A DNA stretch of 64,000 nt from Ipomoea triloba (GCF_003576645.1 NC_044923.1:2890921-2954920), one strand, 5' to 3'. Shown: positions 46,334-58,411, counted from the first letter of the stretch. The notes: generated by a model from the sequence alone, not told the origin. Numbers and translations are program-made.

Positions 46334-46810
46334 AAGGGTGTATTTGGTAACTCGAAAAATAATTTCCAAAATAATTTCTGAAAATCATTTTTCGAGTTTT
46401 CAGTGTTTGGATATGACTGGAAAATCAAGTCAACTAAATATGACTTCCGTCAAAATTTGGTAGAAGTCATTTTCCATAGACCTTGATTTCCGATAACACT
46501 CACAACCTTCGTTTCCGCCGAAAACCATAGGTATGGTTTCTGCAGCGAAAACCATAGGTTTTTTTTTTAAATATAATTTTTAATAAATAACATTATTTTT
46601 TATATTATTATAAATATTTGTATATTTTAAATAAACCAATTAAAATGTTTATTTATACAATTCTACTCATTTTCAAAAAAATTAACTAAACACACCAAGA
46701 CAGTTTTTCAGAATGTAACCAAACACTGAAAATGAAACTATTTTCTGAAAAATGACTCATTTTCAAAAAAAAATTCTATAATTTATTATCCTGGTTTCAA
46801 AATACACCCC
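46334..46810. mobile_element. MITE with inverted GGGTGTATTTGG ends
   Basis: The left end GGGTGTATTTGG and right end CAAAATACACCCC are inverted. The arms contain complementary stretches (AATTTCTGAAAATCATTTTT; GAAAAATGACTCATTTTC). A related fragment lies at 59400-59560 in a SLAH intron. Superfamily not assigned; target duplication unclear. Confidence 0.55.
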
Positions 46811-47378
46811 AAGGTTTAGAAAATTGAGGTTACTATATATAGTATAATTAGAAAGGGTTGAGTAGGTAGAATTTGTAGTAACCATCACGAGTAGTACGTA
46901 CATCGTATATATTAACATGTCTATTAATTTAAACAAATAAATTAATTATAATAAATATCATATACTAAAATGTAATAAAAATAATATTACAATATTATCA
47001 AAATATCGTTCGGAGCTACACTATATAATGAAAATTTTAATGATATAGTTATAGTGGCAATTAATTTATTATGTAATTTGTAGATTACTGCATGAAATAT
47101 GACGTGTGGAATATCTTATAATGATATCGACATAACAACGACAATATAACAATACGATTAATGTTGTTGCTAATCGAACATAAAGTATTCCTATTTAAAA
47201 ATAAAATTTAAGAATATTTCTATTTAAAAATTAATTTGAAGGTATCATAATATAATGAAAAAGAACAAGAAAAATAAACTATGATTTACGAGAACTTCTT
47301 TGTAGTTTCTCAAATGCGTGTTCTAAGTGAAACTCATTTTGTGATTTTAGTTGGTTAAATACCATAAAAATGTATTTT

Positions 47379-47510
47379 ACTTAAGTTGTCAATGACTTGG
47401 TCTAGTGGCAGGAAATGATTTTCTTAAATGGGAGGCCAGTAGATTGAGGAAGTAGATATGGACAGATATTACATTGTAACATAGTTAATAGTACTAAAAA
47501 AACTTAAGTT
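47379..47510 (+). mobile_element. SINE family 1, full copy with 9-bp target duplication
   Basis: Body 47388-47501 (114 bp): tRNA-like A box TTGGTCTAGTGGCA, a weak B box (AGGCCAGTAGATTGAGG), and the 3' end ATTACATTGTAACATAG, TAGTACT plus a short A run. Flanked by ACTTAAGTT at 47379-47387 and 47502-47510. The best-defined copy of this family. Confidence 0.8.
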
Positions 47511-47875
47511 ACACATAATTAATTAATTCAAATAAGATACTACATTGTACCCGAGTTAATAGTAGTTTAAAAATTCAAACACTTTGACAGAATTGTTTAA
47601 AAAAGAAACTTGGTCATTTAGCTGTCGTGGAATGAACATGAATTGATGACATAGTACTATGAGTCGTACGAAGGAAAGTGAAATCAGTTACAGCTGGTGC
47701 GTGGATTGCTATCATGTGGACCCACTTTTGGATTCTTCTCACCAGCCCAAATGAATCGTGACCCGTGATTTCTTTTTCATCTTCTACCCCCCACCAAAAA
47801 AGAAAAAAACAACAAACATTAATGTATTTTTGGTTTTTGACAGTACCAAATATAATTATATATGATAATAGTATT

Positions 47876-47909
<34 letters not shown>

Positions 47910-48769
47910 CAATTGTTTAAATACAATTAGTATAAGTATTGACAATAGCTGGTATAACAAAAAAATAATATAAATAATTACTTGGTACTATCGATATGGA
48001 TGCCAAACTATCGCTTGACAACATAAAAATTTAAATTTTTGCCTGGACAATATCAATAAGAAAAATACTTTTCACGCTTATATTTATCATTTTGGAATTA
48101 AAAATAATTTATTTTCATGAATTATTGATGAATTGTCTAATTTCACAATGAGGTTAATTAACCTATTTACCTATATAGATAGCTGAATTCAAATTTAAAG
48201 CATTGTAATTACTAAATGAATTTTCCATCCAAATAGGTTTGCGATTTATCATATCTGTGAAGAGCTAATAATGAGTGGTAATTATAGAGTAAGTCGTAAC
48301 TACCAAAACAGTAACTTTGACAAAACGCATATGGCTCACCCAGAATGACTATGAATTCATTTGTACGTCTATCTTATTTCTCTTGATCATATTATTACAC
48401 AAATTGTGTTTTCAACAAAGCGTATGATTTATGTTGGGATCATAAGTTAAATAAACACCAACCATATATAGCTAATCCGATCTATCATATATCGCTTATA
48501 TAAACAACAAATAAGTAACAAATTGTATAATGAACTGAACGTGCCCAAATGTTTAAAGTTAAGCAGGCATTCATTTCAACATGTCAAAGTAGTTAAAAGT
48601 AGTTTTGTTTTGGTTTATACAATAATACCGGACCCACATCAATCCGATTTTACATACCCAAACCAAGTCTTATTTGATGACACTCGAGAGATTACTAATA
48701 CAAGTTCATTTTAAATCTTTGGTGCTTAACATATAAAATGTTAAATCGAAGATGACCAAATCATGAGTA

Positions 48770-51700
48770 CTACTCGAGTAAAGTAAACGTAGTGAGATCA
48801 GACCCTCCACCACTATGAAGATGGCCGTGATGATGGTGGTGGTGATGGTGGTCTGGTTGCAAGCGCAACGCGAGTATGCGGGGGCCTCCATTTGGAAATC
48901 CAAGAACAGAATTGTAATCACCTTCGTGATCAACCAAGCCATATGGATCTTCCTGCCTTGCCTCCTGCCAATTGCCAAAACATTATCTTTCAATTATTAG
49001 CCCTCATGGAATTTGGTTCTCGTCTCTCAATTTGAATAAGTTTAGTCACTCAATTGTCCAAAGTGTCATGAACTACCTCAAACTCAGTAGTCAAGTTTAT
49101 ATATATCAAGAACAAATTTGGGCACCTATGTACTTACGAGCTGAGATTTGGTAATACTATACGACGAAATACTGAATTAACAACACCTTAACTAAATAAC
49201 TAGAAACTAAATTTGTTCAAATTGAGAGATCAAAAGTCTATTTTACCCTTAAAACAACATTTGTGCTCCACTTATGAGATCAATTAGTATGTACTCTAAA
49301 TAAATCCTAGGAAACTAATTCATAGTTAAAGTCTTAAGAGCATGTTTGTTTGAACTTTAGTGTTCTTATCACACTGAAATTTAGTGCTGTAGAAATTAAA
49401 CAGTGACTCACACATTCCAGTAGCAGATTTCTGTGGATTTCTTCCACATTCCTCACCTACAACAATACATCCATGACATTGATCAGCACAATTGCAGTTT
49501 CATATTTTGCACAAAAAAAAAAAAAAAGAAGTTAATTGTAATGAGAAATTCAATATGTATATATGGTTAGGTGAGAATTAGTAACCCATGAGAACTAATT
49601 TCATCCGTTCATCTAGAATGATAAAGGGCTGAAAATTAAATAATTAAAAAAATAAGGTGGCATTTCTTTATTACAACGGTGCATTTGGAAACACTTGCAC
49701 TCACATGTGTGCACTATTAGTTATTCGCGTAGGCGTTATCAATGTTTTCAAATGCATAATCGTAATTGCATAAATGTCACCATATTTTTTCTCATTTTGT
49801 ATTTTAACCGTGATTATATGTATATATGTATGTAGCACTTATGGTCATACCTTCTTCTTGTGAGTCTCAATCTGATTGCCAATCACCTTATACTGTTTCA
49901 TTTATATTAAAAAAAAAAAACAAAAAAATAGTTTAGATCAAAAGACCACAAACAAACTCATGAAGAAAATCGATTATCATACAAATTAGTAAGAAACCAT
50001 CATCAAATTATTCACATGCACTCTATATGTATATATGGACATGCCTTTTTAGTATAACATACGAAACATCTAATATATCTCTTTGTTAGAAGCATAAGAG
50101 TAGAAAGTAGGGAAAACGACACTTTTGGCCCCTGAATTGTTTTACTTTTGTAAATTTGATCCCTGTCTATTGATTTGAACAAACTTAACCCTTCAATTGT
50201 CCATAGTATGTCAAATTTAGTCCCTGAATTTATATAATTACAAATTCTATTAATAAACCTATTTTCATGAGGTTATATTTGTCAATTACTATCCACTATT
50301 AAAGCTTCCTTCAATCTTCATTGCCTAAATTCCTCACAACATTTATGTACATCAAATTTGAAAACACAAATAAAGGAAGCATATATATCACTTTCGATGA
50401 TCCTTCATTATTATAGATATTGTTGTAACTACAAATACAAGACGGATCCTTCATTAAATTTGAATTTTTCATTTGCTGTTGTTACGGCGTTCATGTCTTT
50501 TTTTTTTTTGGGGGGGGGGGGGTTGAATTTCACAGATTTAGCATACTGTTAGGTACGTAGTTCATTTCTCCTTTCCATATTCCATTTTGTTATCCCTTTC
50601 AATTTGCATAGGTTATGTAAATGAATTCATACTTCTCATGCTATCAACTTCTACAGTTTCAAATTTCATGAGACTGACGACATAACCACCTCTGTTTAGA
50701 ATACTTATCCACCATTTTTACGATTTGACGAAGACGGCATTAAGAGAAGAAAATGAAACTTTAACTTAATTGACAAATATAACCTCATGAAAATAGGCTT
50801 ATTAATAGAATTTGTAATTATATAAATTCAGGGACTAAATGTGACATACTATGGACAATTGAAGGATTAAGTTTGTTCAAATCAATAGACAGGGACTAAA
50901 TTTACAAAAGTAAAACAATTCAGGGACCAAAAGCGTCGTTTTCCCTAGAAAGTATGATATATTAAGTAGAAGCTAAGAGACTCCTTTGTATAGCATTTGT
51001 TATATATTTTAGTCGCTACTCGAATGTGAGTTCTGGGTAAAGTCCACTTAATGATATTAGTTGGCAAAGGATTAAAAGAAGATAGCAACCTAAGTTATCC
51101 ATATATACATAGTTGATCGACTTAGATCAATAAGGCCGGCTAATAGACAACACAAAAAGGGATTCTTTTAAAGAAAATCATAATTATTGTTTAATTAGCC
51201 AAAAAAAAATGTGTATAACCCTATATTATTTGCACAGATATATTATAATCAGCTTAACCTTTCTTTCGCGAATAAGCTTGATAGAATTGTCCACGTCTTC
51301 TATGAGCTCTGTCAGTTGTTCAAAGCTCAGATCGTTAAGACCCTCACCCATTCTCTGTCTGTCAATCATATTAGCCATTAAAAAAGCATTAAATCTTTTA
51401 ATTTAAAATAATATATATTTCCTGTCATAAATGAAAAAAAAAGGAAAAAAGATAACAATAAATAAGCAAAAGGAAACCCTAGCTAGTAAACCTGATCTCC
51501 CTTCGTAGAGCCCTGTTAACATCTCTCAGTTTCTTCAGCTGATCTTGCATTTTCTGCACAGTACAATTTTTGCAAAAAGAAAAAACAAAAAAAAAAGTAT
51601 ATATCTCATATTTTTATTACCAAAAAAAAAAAAAAAAGAATAGATACATCTAAGTTGTGGATCTACACCTTTACAATTTACACCGAAAACTCAAAAAAAA

Positions 51701-52387
51701 ACTATATAATATAAGAAATAAGAATTATTAGGGCATCAATCATGTGCGACGAAATGAGTCATTTTTCTAGAAAAATTTAAAAATTAGAGAAATAAAAAAC
51801 TGAATTCAAATTTGTTTACTAAAACCGTTTTGATTTTCTAGAATTTGAAAAACCCGTTTAATTAATTCTAAAAAATTGAAGAAATGGAGAAAGAGACGAT
51901 GAGCAGTAGATCCACACTTCAATTCACTGTAACGATATTTCTAACATTTTTTTTTTGTTTCAGGAAAATAAAACAAAGATATGAAGTAAACGAGTATAGT
52001 CGATCTAGAATTTTCTTAGTTATATGGTAATAAATTGAAGAGAAGGAAAACCTCAAAGTGGTGGTTCCATAGATCGGCCCCGACAGTCTTCTGGTACTGA
52101 TCGAACAGCTGCTTTGTTCTACACATGAACAGAAAGATGATGAATCTATATATATGTAACTAGAAACAACAAAAGTGTGAAGAGAGAGAGAGAGGGTACG
52201 AGGTAGAGGGGCTGATGTATTCATGGAGCTTGCCAGAAGTGGAGATCATGATGATGGAAACCTTGGCGTCGCAGAGGACAGTGAGCTCATGAGCTTTCTT
52301 GAACAGCCCATTTCTTCTCTTGGAGTAGGTCACTTGCCTGTTTGTTTGGTTTTCGATTCTCTTGATCTGGATCTTCCCTCGAGCCAT
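48770..52387 (-). CDS. AP3: B-class floral MADS-box factor, euAP3/DEFICIENS type
   Basis: MIKC-type transcription factor that, with a PI/GLO partner, specifies petals and stamens. Exons 52200-52387, 52052-52118, 51492-51553, 51259-51358, 49851-49892, 49412-49456 and 48770-48964 (minus), sizes 188, 67, 62, 100, 42, 45 and 195 nt. These are the standard AP3 sizes; product 232 aa. MADS domain [20 protein letters not shown], then K-box ([54 protein letters not shown]). C-terminus: PI-derived motif [15 protein letters not shown], a His-rich run and the euAP3 motif [10 protein letters not shown], so not the TM6 lineage. The last intron-proximal residues read LLLEC|EARQ where DEF proteins usually have LLLEF|DARQ. 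Intron 4 (49893-51258) is enlarged by a MITE. The GA-rich 5' leader (52391-52450) is typical. Confidence 0.97.
48998..49250. mobile_element. Decayed long-TIR MITE relic in AP3 intron 6
   Basis: Left: GCCCTCATGGAATTTGG, then TCTCAATTTGAATAAGTTTAG. Right: TTTGTTCAAATTGAGAGATC and AAAAGTCTATTTTACCC. These echo the arms of the Mutator-like MITE at 50110 but are shorter and diverged. Spans most of the 48965-49411 intron. Confidence 0.45.
50101..50954. mobile_element. Mutator-like MITE in AP3 intron 4
   Basis: Element 50110-50945 (836 bp) with about 178-bp terminal inverted repeats (50110-50288 and 50768-50945) starting GGGAAAACGAC and carrying CCTGAATTGTTTTAC. A perfect 9-bp target duplication, TAGAAAGTA, at 50101-50109 and 50946-50954 fits Mutator-type insertion. 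Inside is a run of 13 Gs following 10 Ts near 50500-50522. Non-coding. Confidence 0.92.
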
Positions 52388-52690
52388 TATTCGATCTTCA
52401 CTGCTCTATCTATCTCTCCCTTTCTCTCTCTTTCTATCTCTCTCTCTCTAATGGAGATGGTGGTAGGTTTTTGTTAAGCGTGTAGGGAAGCTTTAATGCG
52501 ATGGATGGAGACGTAGACAGATCATCATTTTACTATATGTTTTAATTTGGTGTTGTTTAGGATTCCACGCATAGGTTTTGTTTTCTTAATTTGCCTTGTT
52601 CTTTTTTGCTTAACTAGAATGTGGGATTAGGGTTTTTATGCAACTTGACTTTGCTCGATTCGTCGTACGTGCTCCTATAAAGATAAATGT
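52388..52690 (-). promoter_or_regulatory. AP3 proximal upstream region
   Basis: GA-rich 5' leader from about 52391 to 52450, read as repeated AGAGAG and GATAGA. A weak TATA-like stretch (ACATATAGTAAAA) lies near 52530-52542. Upstream at 52694 a SINE interrupts the promoter. Confidence 0.4.
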
Positions 52691-52693
52691 ATG

Positions 52694-52925
52694 TCACCAT
52701 GGGCAGCTCAACTGGTCACAGGCTCACAAGGGTGAAATTTTGGAGAAGAGACAAGGAATGGAGTCTCACCAGTAGTAACGTGCGAGCAACCTCTCAAAGT
52801 GAAAGGGGCTTCTTGTGCGCAGTGAGCAAAGGTCTAGCTGGCCTCTGTGTTCAGTTGAGTTACTATAATTCGGGGCGTGAGGGGCCTTGTCTGTCATTGA
52901 TTAGTTGAGCTGTGCCGGACTGGTC
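52694..52925 (+). mobile_element. SINE-like element in AP3 upstream region (family 2)
   Basis: tRNA-like start (CATGGGCAGCTCAACTGGTC), B-box-like GGAGTCTCACC, then AGTAACGTGCGAGCAACCTC, CTTGTGCGCAGTGAGCAAAG, TGGCCTCTGTGTTCAGTTGA and GTGCCGGACTGG. Shares its central part with 11361 and 29590. It lies about 0.3 kb from the AP3 start codon, within the promoter. Confidence 0.75.
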
Positions 52926-53040
52926 GTGTAAAAAATAAAATTATAAAAAGCATTGTTCATAAAGATTTGAGTTACATATTGCATTAAACCTAGAAGAGAA
53001 ATAATAATGGAGGGGGTATGTGCTTAGGACAAGTGGGTTA

Positions 53041-53050
53041 CCATAAATGG
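53041..53050. promoter_or_regulatory. CArG box upstream of AP3
   Basis: CCATAAATGG matches CC(A/T)6GG exactly, the MADS-protein binding site, 654 bp upstream of the AP3 ATG. AP3 promoters are known to carry CArG boxes for autoregulation. The SINE at 52694 lies between this site and the gene. A match can also occur by chance about once in 10-15 kb. Confidence 0.4.
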
Positions 53051-54404
53051 AAAGTGTTACCAAATGCGTGAAAGGTGATGCAGAAGTTGAATAAAGTTGA
53101 AAGAATCAGTCTCTTCTAACACTCTAACTCCTCAGTTATCAATCACCATCGCCGGCAAAAGAAGACCATTATTTATTCGGGTTGTCGGGCTGGGCCGAGC
53201 CCGCCCATTCTCAACTAGGTTTTCAGTCCTTTTGCCCTCTGCCAATGAATATGATGTCTTGTCTATCAGATGATGCTTCAGTTCAGTTCACATAGTATTT
53301 TGTTCTGTACATTTGATGCTTTGATAGCTTGGGTTTCACAAGTTTCTCTATTGCTCACATTTCCTTTTGTTTTATTTTACCCTTTTTATTTATGGATACA
53401 ATTATTTGTAATATAGGTGACAGTCCACTTTAATATTTTTTTTATCAGAATATTCACTTTTGGTCATATTATTTTTGTGTGAGCATGTGTTTAAACAATT
53501 GCTAACTACAATAGTGCTGGACGAGCAAACAATTCTCACTCTGGGGAGCTTCAATTCCAATCCAGATCTTTTCTTAATATATACTGGATAATTTTTTTCC
53601 TACTATGCATGCGCATGCTCTCAATGAGAGTACTAATGTTAGATACGCAAATTCACTGAGATAGTTCATTATATTCCAAAAATACTAGTCTATTAATAAA
53701 AAAGACCATTTAATTAATTTAAATACCACCACACAAATTTGAGAAAAAAACCTGATTGTAGTTACCTTTTTAACTAATCGAAAGTAAGACAGACAAAATG
53801 AATAATGAAAACTATTTTACTATTTTGACTAGTCAAAACACAATAATAAGAGTGTAATTTTTCATATTTTTGTTGACAATTTTAAAATTTCACAAATTTG
53901 TCTCCCAGGTCCAAGTCGAAGTCGAAATTCATCACATTGCCATAAACTTTCGTTCCGACACAGCATAATTGTTTGGTTTGCAATTGTAAGAACATTATAT
54001 TGTACCATACAAGCTTTACACGACCAAAAAATAAAAAAAGTTATATAAATTAAAATATATATTTTCCAATCCAAATTCGAGCTGAGCTAGGAGTAGTCAT
54101 AGCGTATCTGGTGGTGAGATTCTCACGAAATTAAAGAGGTTGAATGTAAGTGACCAATGTGTTAAGGGATATCGTCTTAGGTTGTTAGGTACTACGTTAA
54201 TTGGTTCTCTGATCTATCAATAGGGAACTGTTTTCCTATGGAATAATAAGATGGGATTTGGTCAGGAGCTGAGAACACCAAAGGAACAACAACTTTGATT
54301 TTTCCACTGTGCAATCAAATGAAATGATCAAAGTAATATTTGTCCTTGTTTCCAAATTTAAAAAAAAAAAGAAGTAATATTTGTCCTTCACTTATTTACC
54401 TATA
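53051..54404. other. Intergenic, no gene seen
   Basis: AT-rich; a GC-richer TCGGGTTGTCGGGCTGGGCC fragment near 53178-53215 resembles short transposon relics. Short frames only. Confidence 0.4.
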
Positions 54405-54596
54405 TATCATGGTTGAAAAATAAGATTTATGGACGGAAAGAATCTTTCTAATTATTTTTGGAATCTGAATTTGAAAAAGTATGTGGATCGGATAGTTAAA
54501 TATCATGGTTGAAAAATAGGATTTATAGACGGAAAGAATCTTTCTAATTATTTTTGGAATTTGAATTTGAAAAAGTATGTGGATCGGATAGTTAAG
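54405..54596 (+). repeat. Two-copy 96-bp tandem repeat
   Basis: Copies 54405-54500 and 54501-54596, nearly identical, with TATCATGGTTGAAAAATA, ACGGAAAGAATCTTTC and AAAAAGTATGTGGATCGG. Confidence 0.95.
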
Positions 54597-54749
54597 CAAA
54601 TGGCAATGACCCAATGTTTGTTCGCCACTTCTTGATTTAATGCAGTTACTTTGGTGTTAGCTTTCAAAAAAAATATTATACCTTTATTTTAAAAAGTTGT
54701 CAATCAAATAATGTGTATAACTTTCATTATTATTCATTGTGTAGGCCTC

Positions 54750-57700
54750 GTATGGAGGTTTTGAGAGGAAGGCGAGATGAGATGGGTCAGAGGGAGTTTG
54801 AAGATGTTCATAGGGACTATATGGCATTGGTGGAAGGGGAGAGTGGGTAGTGGAGGCAAAGGGCTAAGCAGTTCTGGCTCAAAGAGGGTGATATGAACTC
54901 TCGTTTTTTTCATAATCATGTTAAATCCCGGTGTTATAAAAATGCTTTTAAGCGTATCCGAAATAGTGCTGGGGAGTGGGTTTCGGGTAGAAGGGATGTG
55001 GGGAGAACTATCTTGCATTATTTTGAAAATCTGTTCCAGTCAGGGTACGGTGGGTGTGAGTCTGTTTTGGTTTCTATTACGGGTAGAGTTTCTAATGAGC
55101 AGAATGCGGCATTAATCGGTGAGGTGAGGGAGGAGGAGGTAAGGGCTGCCCTTTTCTCAATGTTTCCTGACAAGTCTCCAGGTCCTGATGGGTTTAATTC
55201 GGGGTTCTATCAAGCATATTGGGATATTGTTGGTGGGGAGGTAGTGGGGAGTGTTAGGAGAGTGGTTCGGACGGGGAAGTTGCCTGAGGGAATAAATCAC
55301 ACCCATATTATTCTCATTCCAAAGAAAAGACACCCGGAGACTGTAAATGATTTACGTCCTATAGCCCTGTGTAATGTTTTATATAGGATTGTGGCTAAGG
55401 TTTTGGCTAACCGTTTGAAAGGAATTTTGGGCGGTCTCATTGGAGAAGCTCAAAGTGCCTTTGTACCGGGAAGGTCCATTGTCGATAATGTCTTGTTGGC
55501 TTATGAGGTCACTCATTTCCTAAATGGGCAAAGGAGGGAGAGGGGGGAGAAGTATGGGGCTTTAAAGATTGATATGAGTAAAGCTTACGATCGGGTAGAG
55601 TGGGAGTTTCTTAGGCAAGTTATGTTTCGAATGGGTTTTGATCCCTCTTGGATTTCCTTGACTCTGGAATGTGTTTGTACTGTTCGTTACCATGTTCTTT
55701 ATGAAGGGGAGGAATGGGGTCCTATTGTTCCTACCAGGGGTCTCCGCCAGGGGGATCCTCTTTCTCCGTATTTGTTTCTGTTGGTAATGGAGGGGTTTAG
55801 TAGTATGTTGAGGGAGAGGGAGGAGATAGGTACTCTTCATGGGATTACTATTGCTAGGGGGCTCCTTCTATTAGTCATCTGTGTTTTGTTGACGATCTCC
55901 TAGTGTTTTTTAAAGCCAATTATCTTGAGGCTGGGGTTGTTAGGGAGCTTTTGAGGGTGTTTGGTCATGCCTCTGGTCAGGTGGTTAATTTTGGGAAATC
56001 AGAGGTGAGCTTTGGGAGGAATGTGACTTGGCAGGAGAGAGATATAGTGTGTGATGAGTTGGGAGTGCGTAGTACCTGTTTAGGAGGTCAATATTTGGGG
56101 CTTCCGGGTCTGGTTGGTAGGCAGAAAAAAAGTGTCTTGGGCTGGATTAAGACTCGTATTCAGTCTAGGATTCAGTCATGGACTAATAGGTATATGTCTC
56201 GGGCAGGCCGTGAAATCATGCTGAAAACAGTCCTTCAGTCTATCCCTAATTACGCTATGCAGGTTTTCTTGTTACCAAAAGGTCTTTGTGTTGAGCTAGA
56301 AAGACTTTGTAATTCCTTTTGGTGGGGATGTGAAAGAAGAGAGGGTAGGAGGGGTATACGATGGAAGAGGTGGGAGGATTTATGTTTCCCTAAGAAGTTA
56401 GGAGGTTTGGGTTTTCGGAGGATGCGGGAGATAAATGTGGCATTGTTAGGTAAGCAGGGGTGGAGGTTTCTTACTAGACCTGAGTCGTTGGTAGCTAGGG
56501 TGTTTCGTGCTAGATATTACCCGGATGGGGGGTTTTATACTGCTCAGTTAGGGAGAGAACCATCTTATGTTTGGAGGAGTATTTGGGAAGCTTGGGCTGA
56601 GGTTCGGCTAGGGGTTAGATGGCGTGTGGGTACGGGTTGTGGTATAAAGGTTTGGGGTGATCCTTGGCTGCCTTCTCGCGATAACCCTTGTATTAGTACT
56701 CCCCTTTATGATCATTTAGCCAATGCTACTGTAAATTGTCTTATGAATGCTGCTTTTGATGGGTGGGATGTGGAGATTTTAAATGATTTGTTTCTTGAGA
56801 GAGATAGGGGTTTAATTCTGAAAGTTCTCATTTCTTTTTCAAAAGGGGCTGATATTATGTATTGGGAAGGGGAAGGTGATGGTCATTACTCTGTTAAAAG
56901 TGCGTATCGTTTGCTAGTTGGGGAGAGGGAGGGGGTGAGTGGGGGCAATTGGACTATAATGTGGAACTTGCATATTCCCCCCAAGATTAAGTGCTTTTTC
57001 TAGAGTCTGTGTTCTAACTCGTTACCAACAAAACTGGCTCTTTCTATGAAACGAGTAAATTGTGGTACTTTATGTGCTTTCTGTGGTCTTGAAACTGAAT
57101 CTGTTGCCCATTTATTTCTGTTCTGTGAATACACTGTGAGGGTGTGGGAAACCTACGGTTGGCAGTGGGATGTTGGGGATGAGGATGGTTTTTGGGATTG
57201 GGCAGATGGCTGTTTTCGAAACCTTTCTAGGGGAGAAATATGTCATCTAATTATGTTGTTGTGGGGCATTTGGGAGGCTAGAAATCAGAAAGTTTGGAGT
57301 AATAAATCCATAAGTCCGAGGGAGGTAGTTCATGTTTCCTTGGGTTTTTTACGTGAGTGGAGGAAAGCAAGGAAACCAATACGGGGGGAACTTCTGGGTT
57401 GGGTGAGGGTGAGGGGGAGGGGGTTGACGTTTGGGTAGCACCTCCTAATCGTTTTTTGAAACTCAATGTGGATGCAGCGGTTCGTAAGGAAGGAAATTTG
57501 CTTGGTATGGGGTGGGTTCTCCGTAATTACATGGGTGTTGTGGTAGCGGCTGGAGCAGTGGGAAAGCGGGGTGCGGTTTTGCCACGAGAGGCTGAAGCTC
57601 TAGCTGTCAGGGAGGCTTTAAGTTGGTTGAAGAGCCGTGGCCACGACAATGTTATTGTGGAGACCGATGCTTAGCAGCTTGTTTCTCAACTTTATACTCA

Positions 57701-57951
57701 TAATACCTCTCCTTACGGTTTATTATTGCGTGATATTACTGTCTTGTTAGATTTTTTTGAGAATATTAGACTTTGTTTTGTAAGGCGTTCGGCTAATACT
57801 GTGGCTCACTTATTAGCTAGAAATGTTGCTCTTTCGGAAGGTAGTCAGTTTTGGTTTGATACCGGCCCTTCGTTTATTATTCACGCTCTATGGAATGACT
57901 CTTGCAATTTATAAATGTTTTGGTGGTTTGGTTTTCAAAAAAAAAAAAAAA
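54750..57951 (+). mobile_element. Decayed, 5'-truncated LINE (L1-type) ORF2 copy
   Basis: Carries the back half of a plant LINE ORF2. Order: [14 protein letters not shown] near 54875; reverse transcriptase with [35 protein letters not shown] and FVDDLLVF; zf-RVT region (IPPKIKCFF, FCGLETESVAHLFLFC, 56960-57160); C-terminal RNase H (LNVDAAVRKEG, REAEALAVREAL, VETDA, RRSANTVAHLLAR). Tail of 15 As at 57937-57951. Frame breaks near 55860-55870 (in a G run just before FVDD) and 57380-57435, and in-frame TAG codons at about 54846, 57001 and 57672. It therefore cannot make a full protein. The 5' end is not present. AATCAAATA occurs near both ends (54704, 57959), a weak target-duplication candidate. 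Confidence 0.93.
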
Positions 57952-58411
57952 CCTATGAATCAAATACACCCAATTTTTTTCTTTATTTTTATCATCTTCT
58001 TCCTCTTCTTGTCTCTCCCTCTCTTTTCCTCTTCTTTTATTTTTTTCCCTTTCTACCCATCCAAAAATTGTGTATTGAGTAAATATTTTTCAATGTAATA
58101 GTTTGCAATCAACATAAAGCTAAACCATACTAAGAAAACAACGTGTAACAGATTCACTAGCCAAGCTCTCGTGACCTATGGTCCTGACTCTGGCCCTAAG
58201 TCTTTTCGGACTTGATATTCCAATATCTCTATCACCTTTTATTAATTATATATTTCTCTATATCAATTAAAAACGTCGTGAATCTATTTAATACTCATAT
58301 AATGTGTAATAGAATGCTTTTATCCTGTTGTATGTTTAGTAAAGTTGTATACTCGCAATATCGGGAATGATTTATTATATGTATATTGATGATGTGCGTG
58401 TTGTAAGTTGA
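57952..58411. other. Short intergenic stretch downstream of SLAH
   Basis: AT-rich; pyrimidine-rich TCTTCCTCTTC block near 57995-58055. Includes the likely 3' UTR of the minus-strand channel gene. No gene. Confidence 0.5.

Larger units (their letters stand above)
44786..48769. other. AT-rich intergenic region with SINEs and a MITE
   Basis: Includes a GC-richer transposon relic at 45040-45260 (CCCATCCCACTTAACTCGCG), SINEs at 45816 and 47388, a MITE at 46334-46810, a TA microsatellite at 47879-47907, and a fragment at 48412-48472 that matches the sequence upstream of both tRNA-Glu genes. No protein gene supported. Confidence 0.5.

Noticed and set aside
55562..55840. Minus-strand frame in the LINE
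   Set aside because: Complement of the RT domain.
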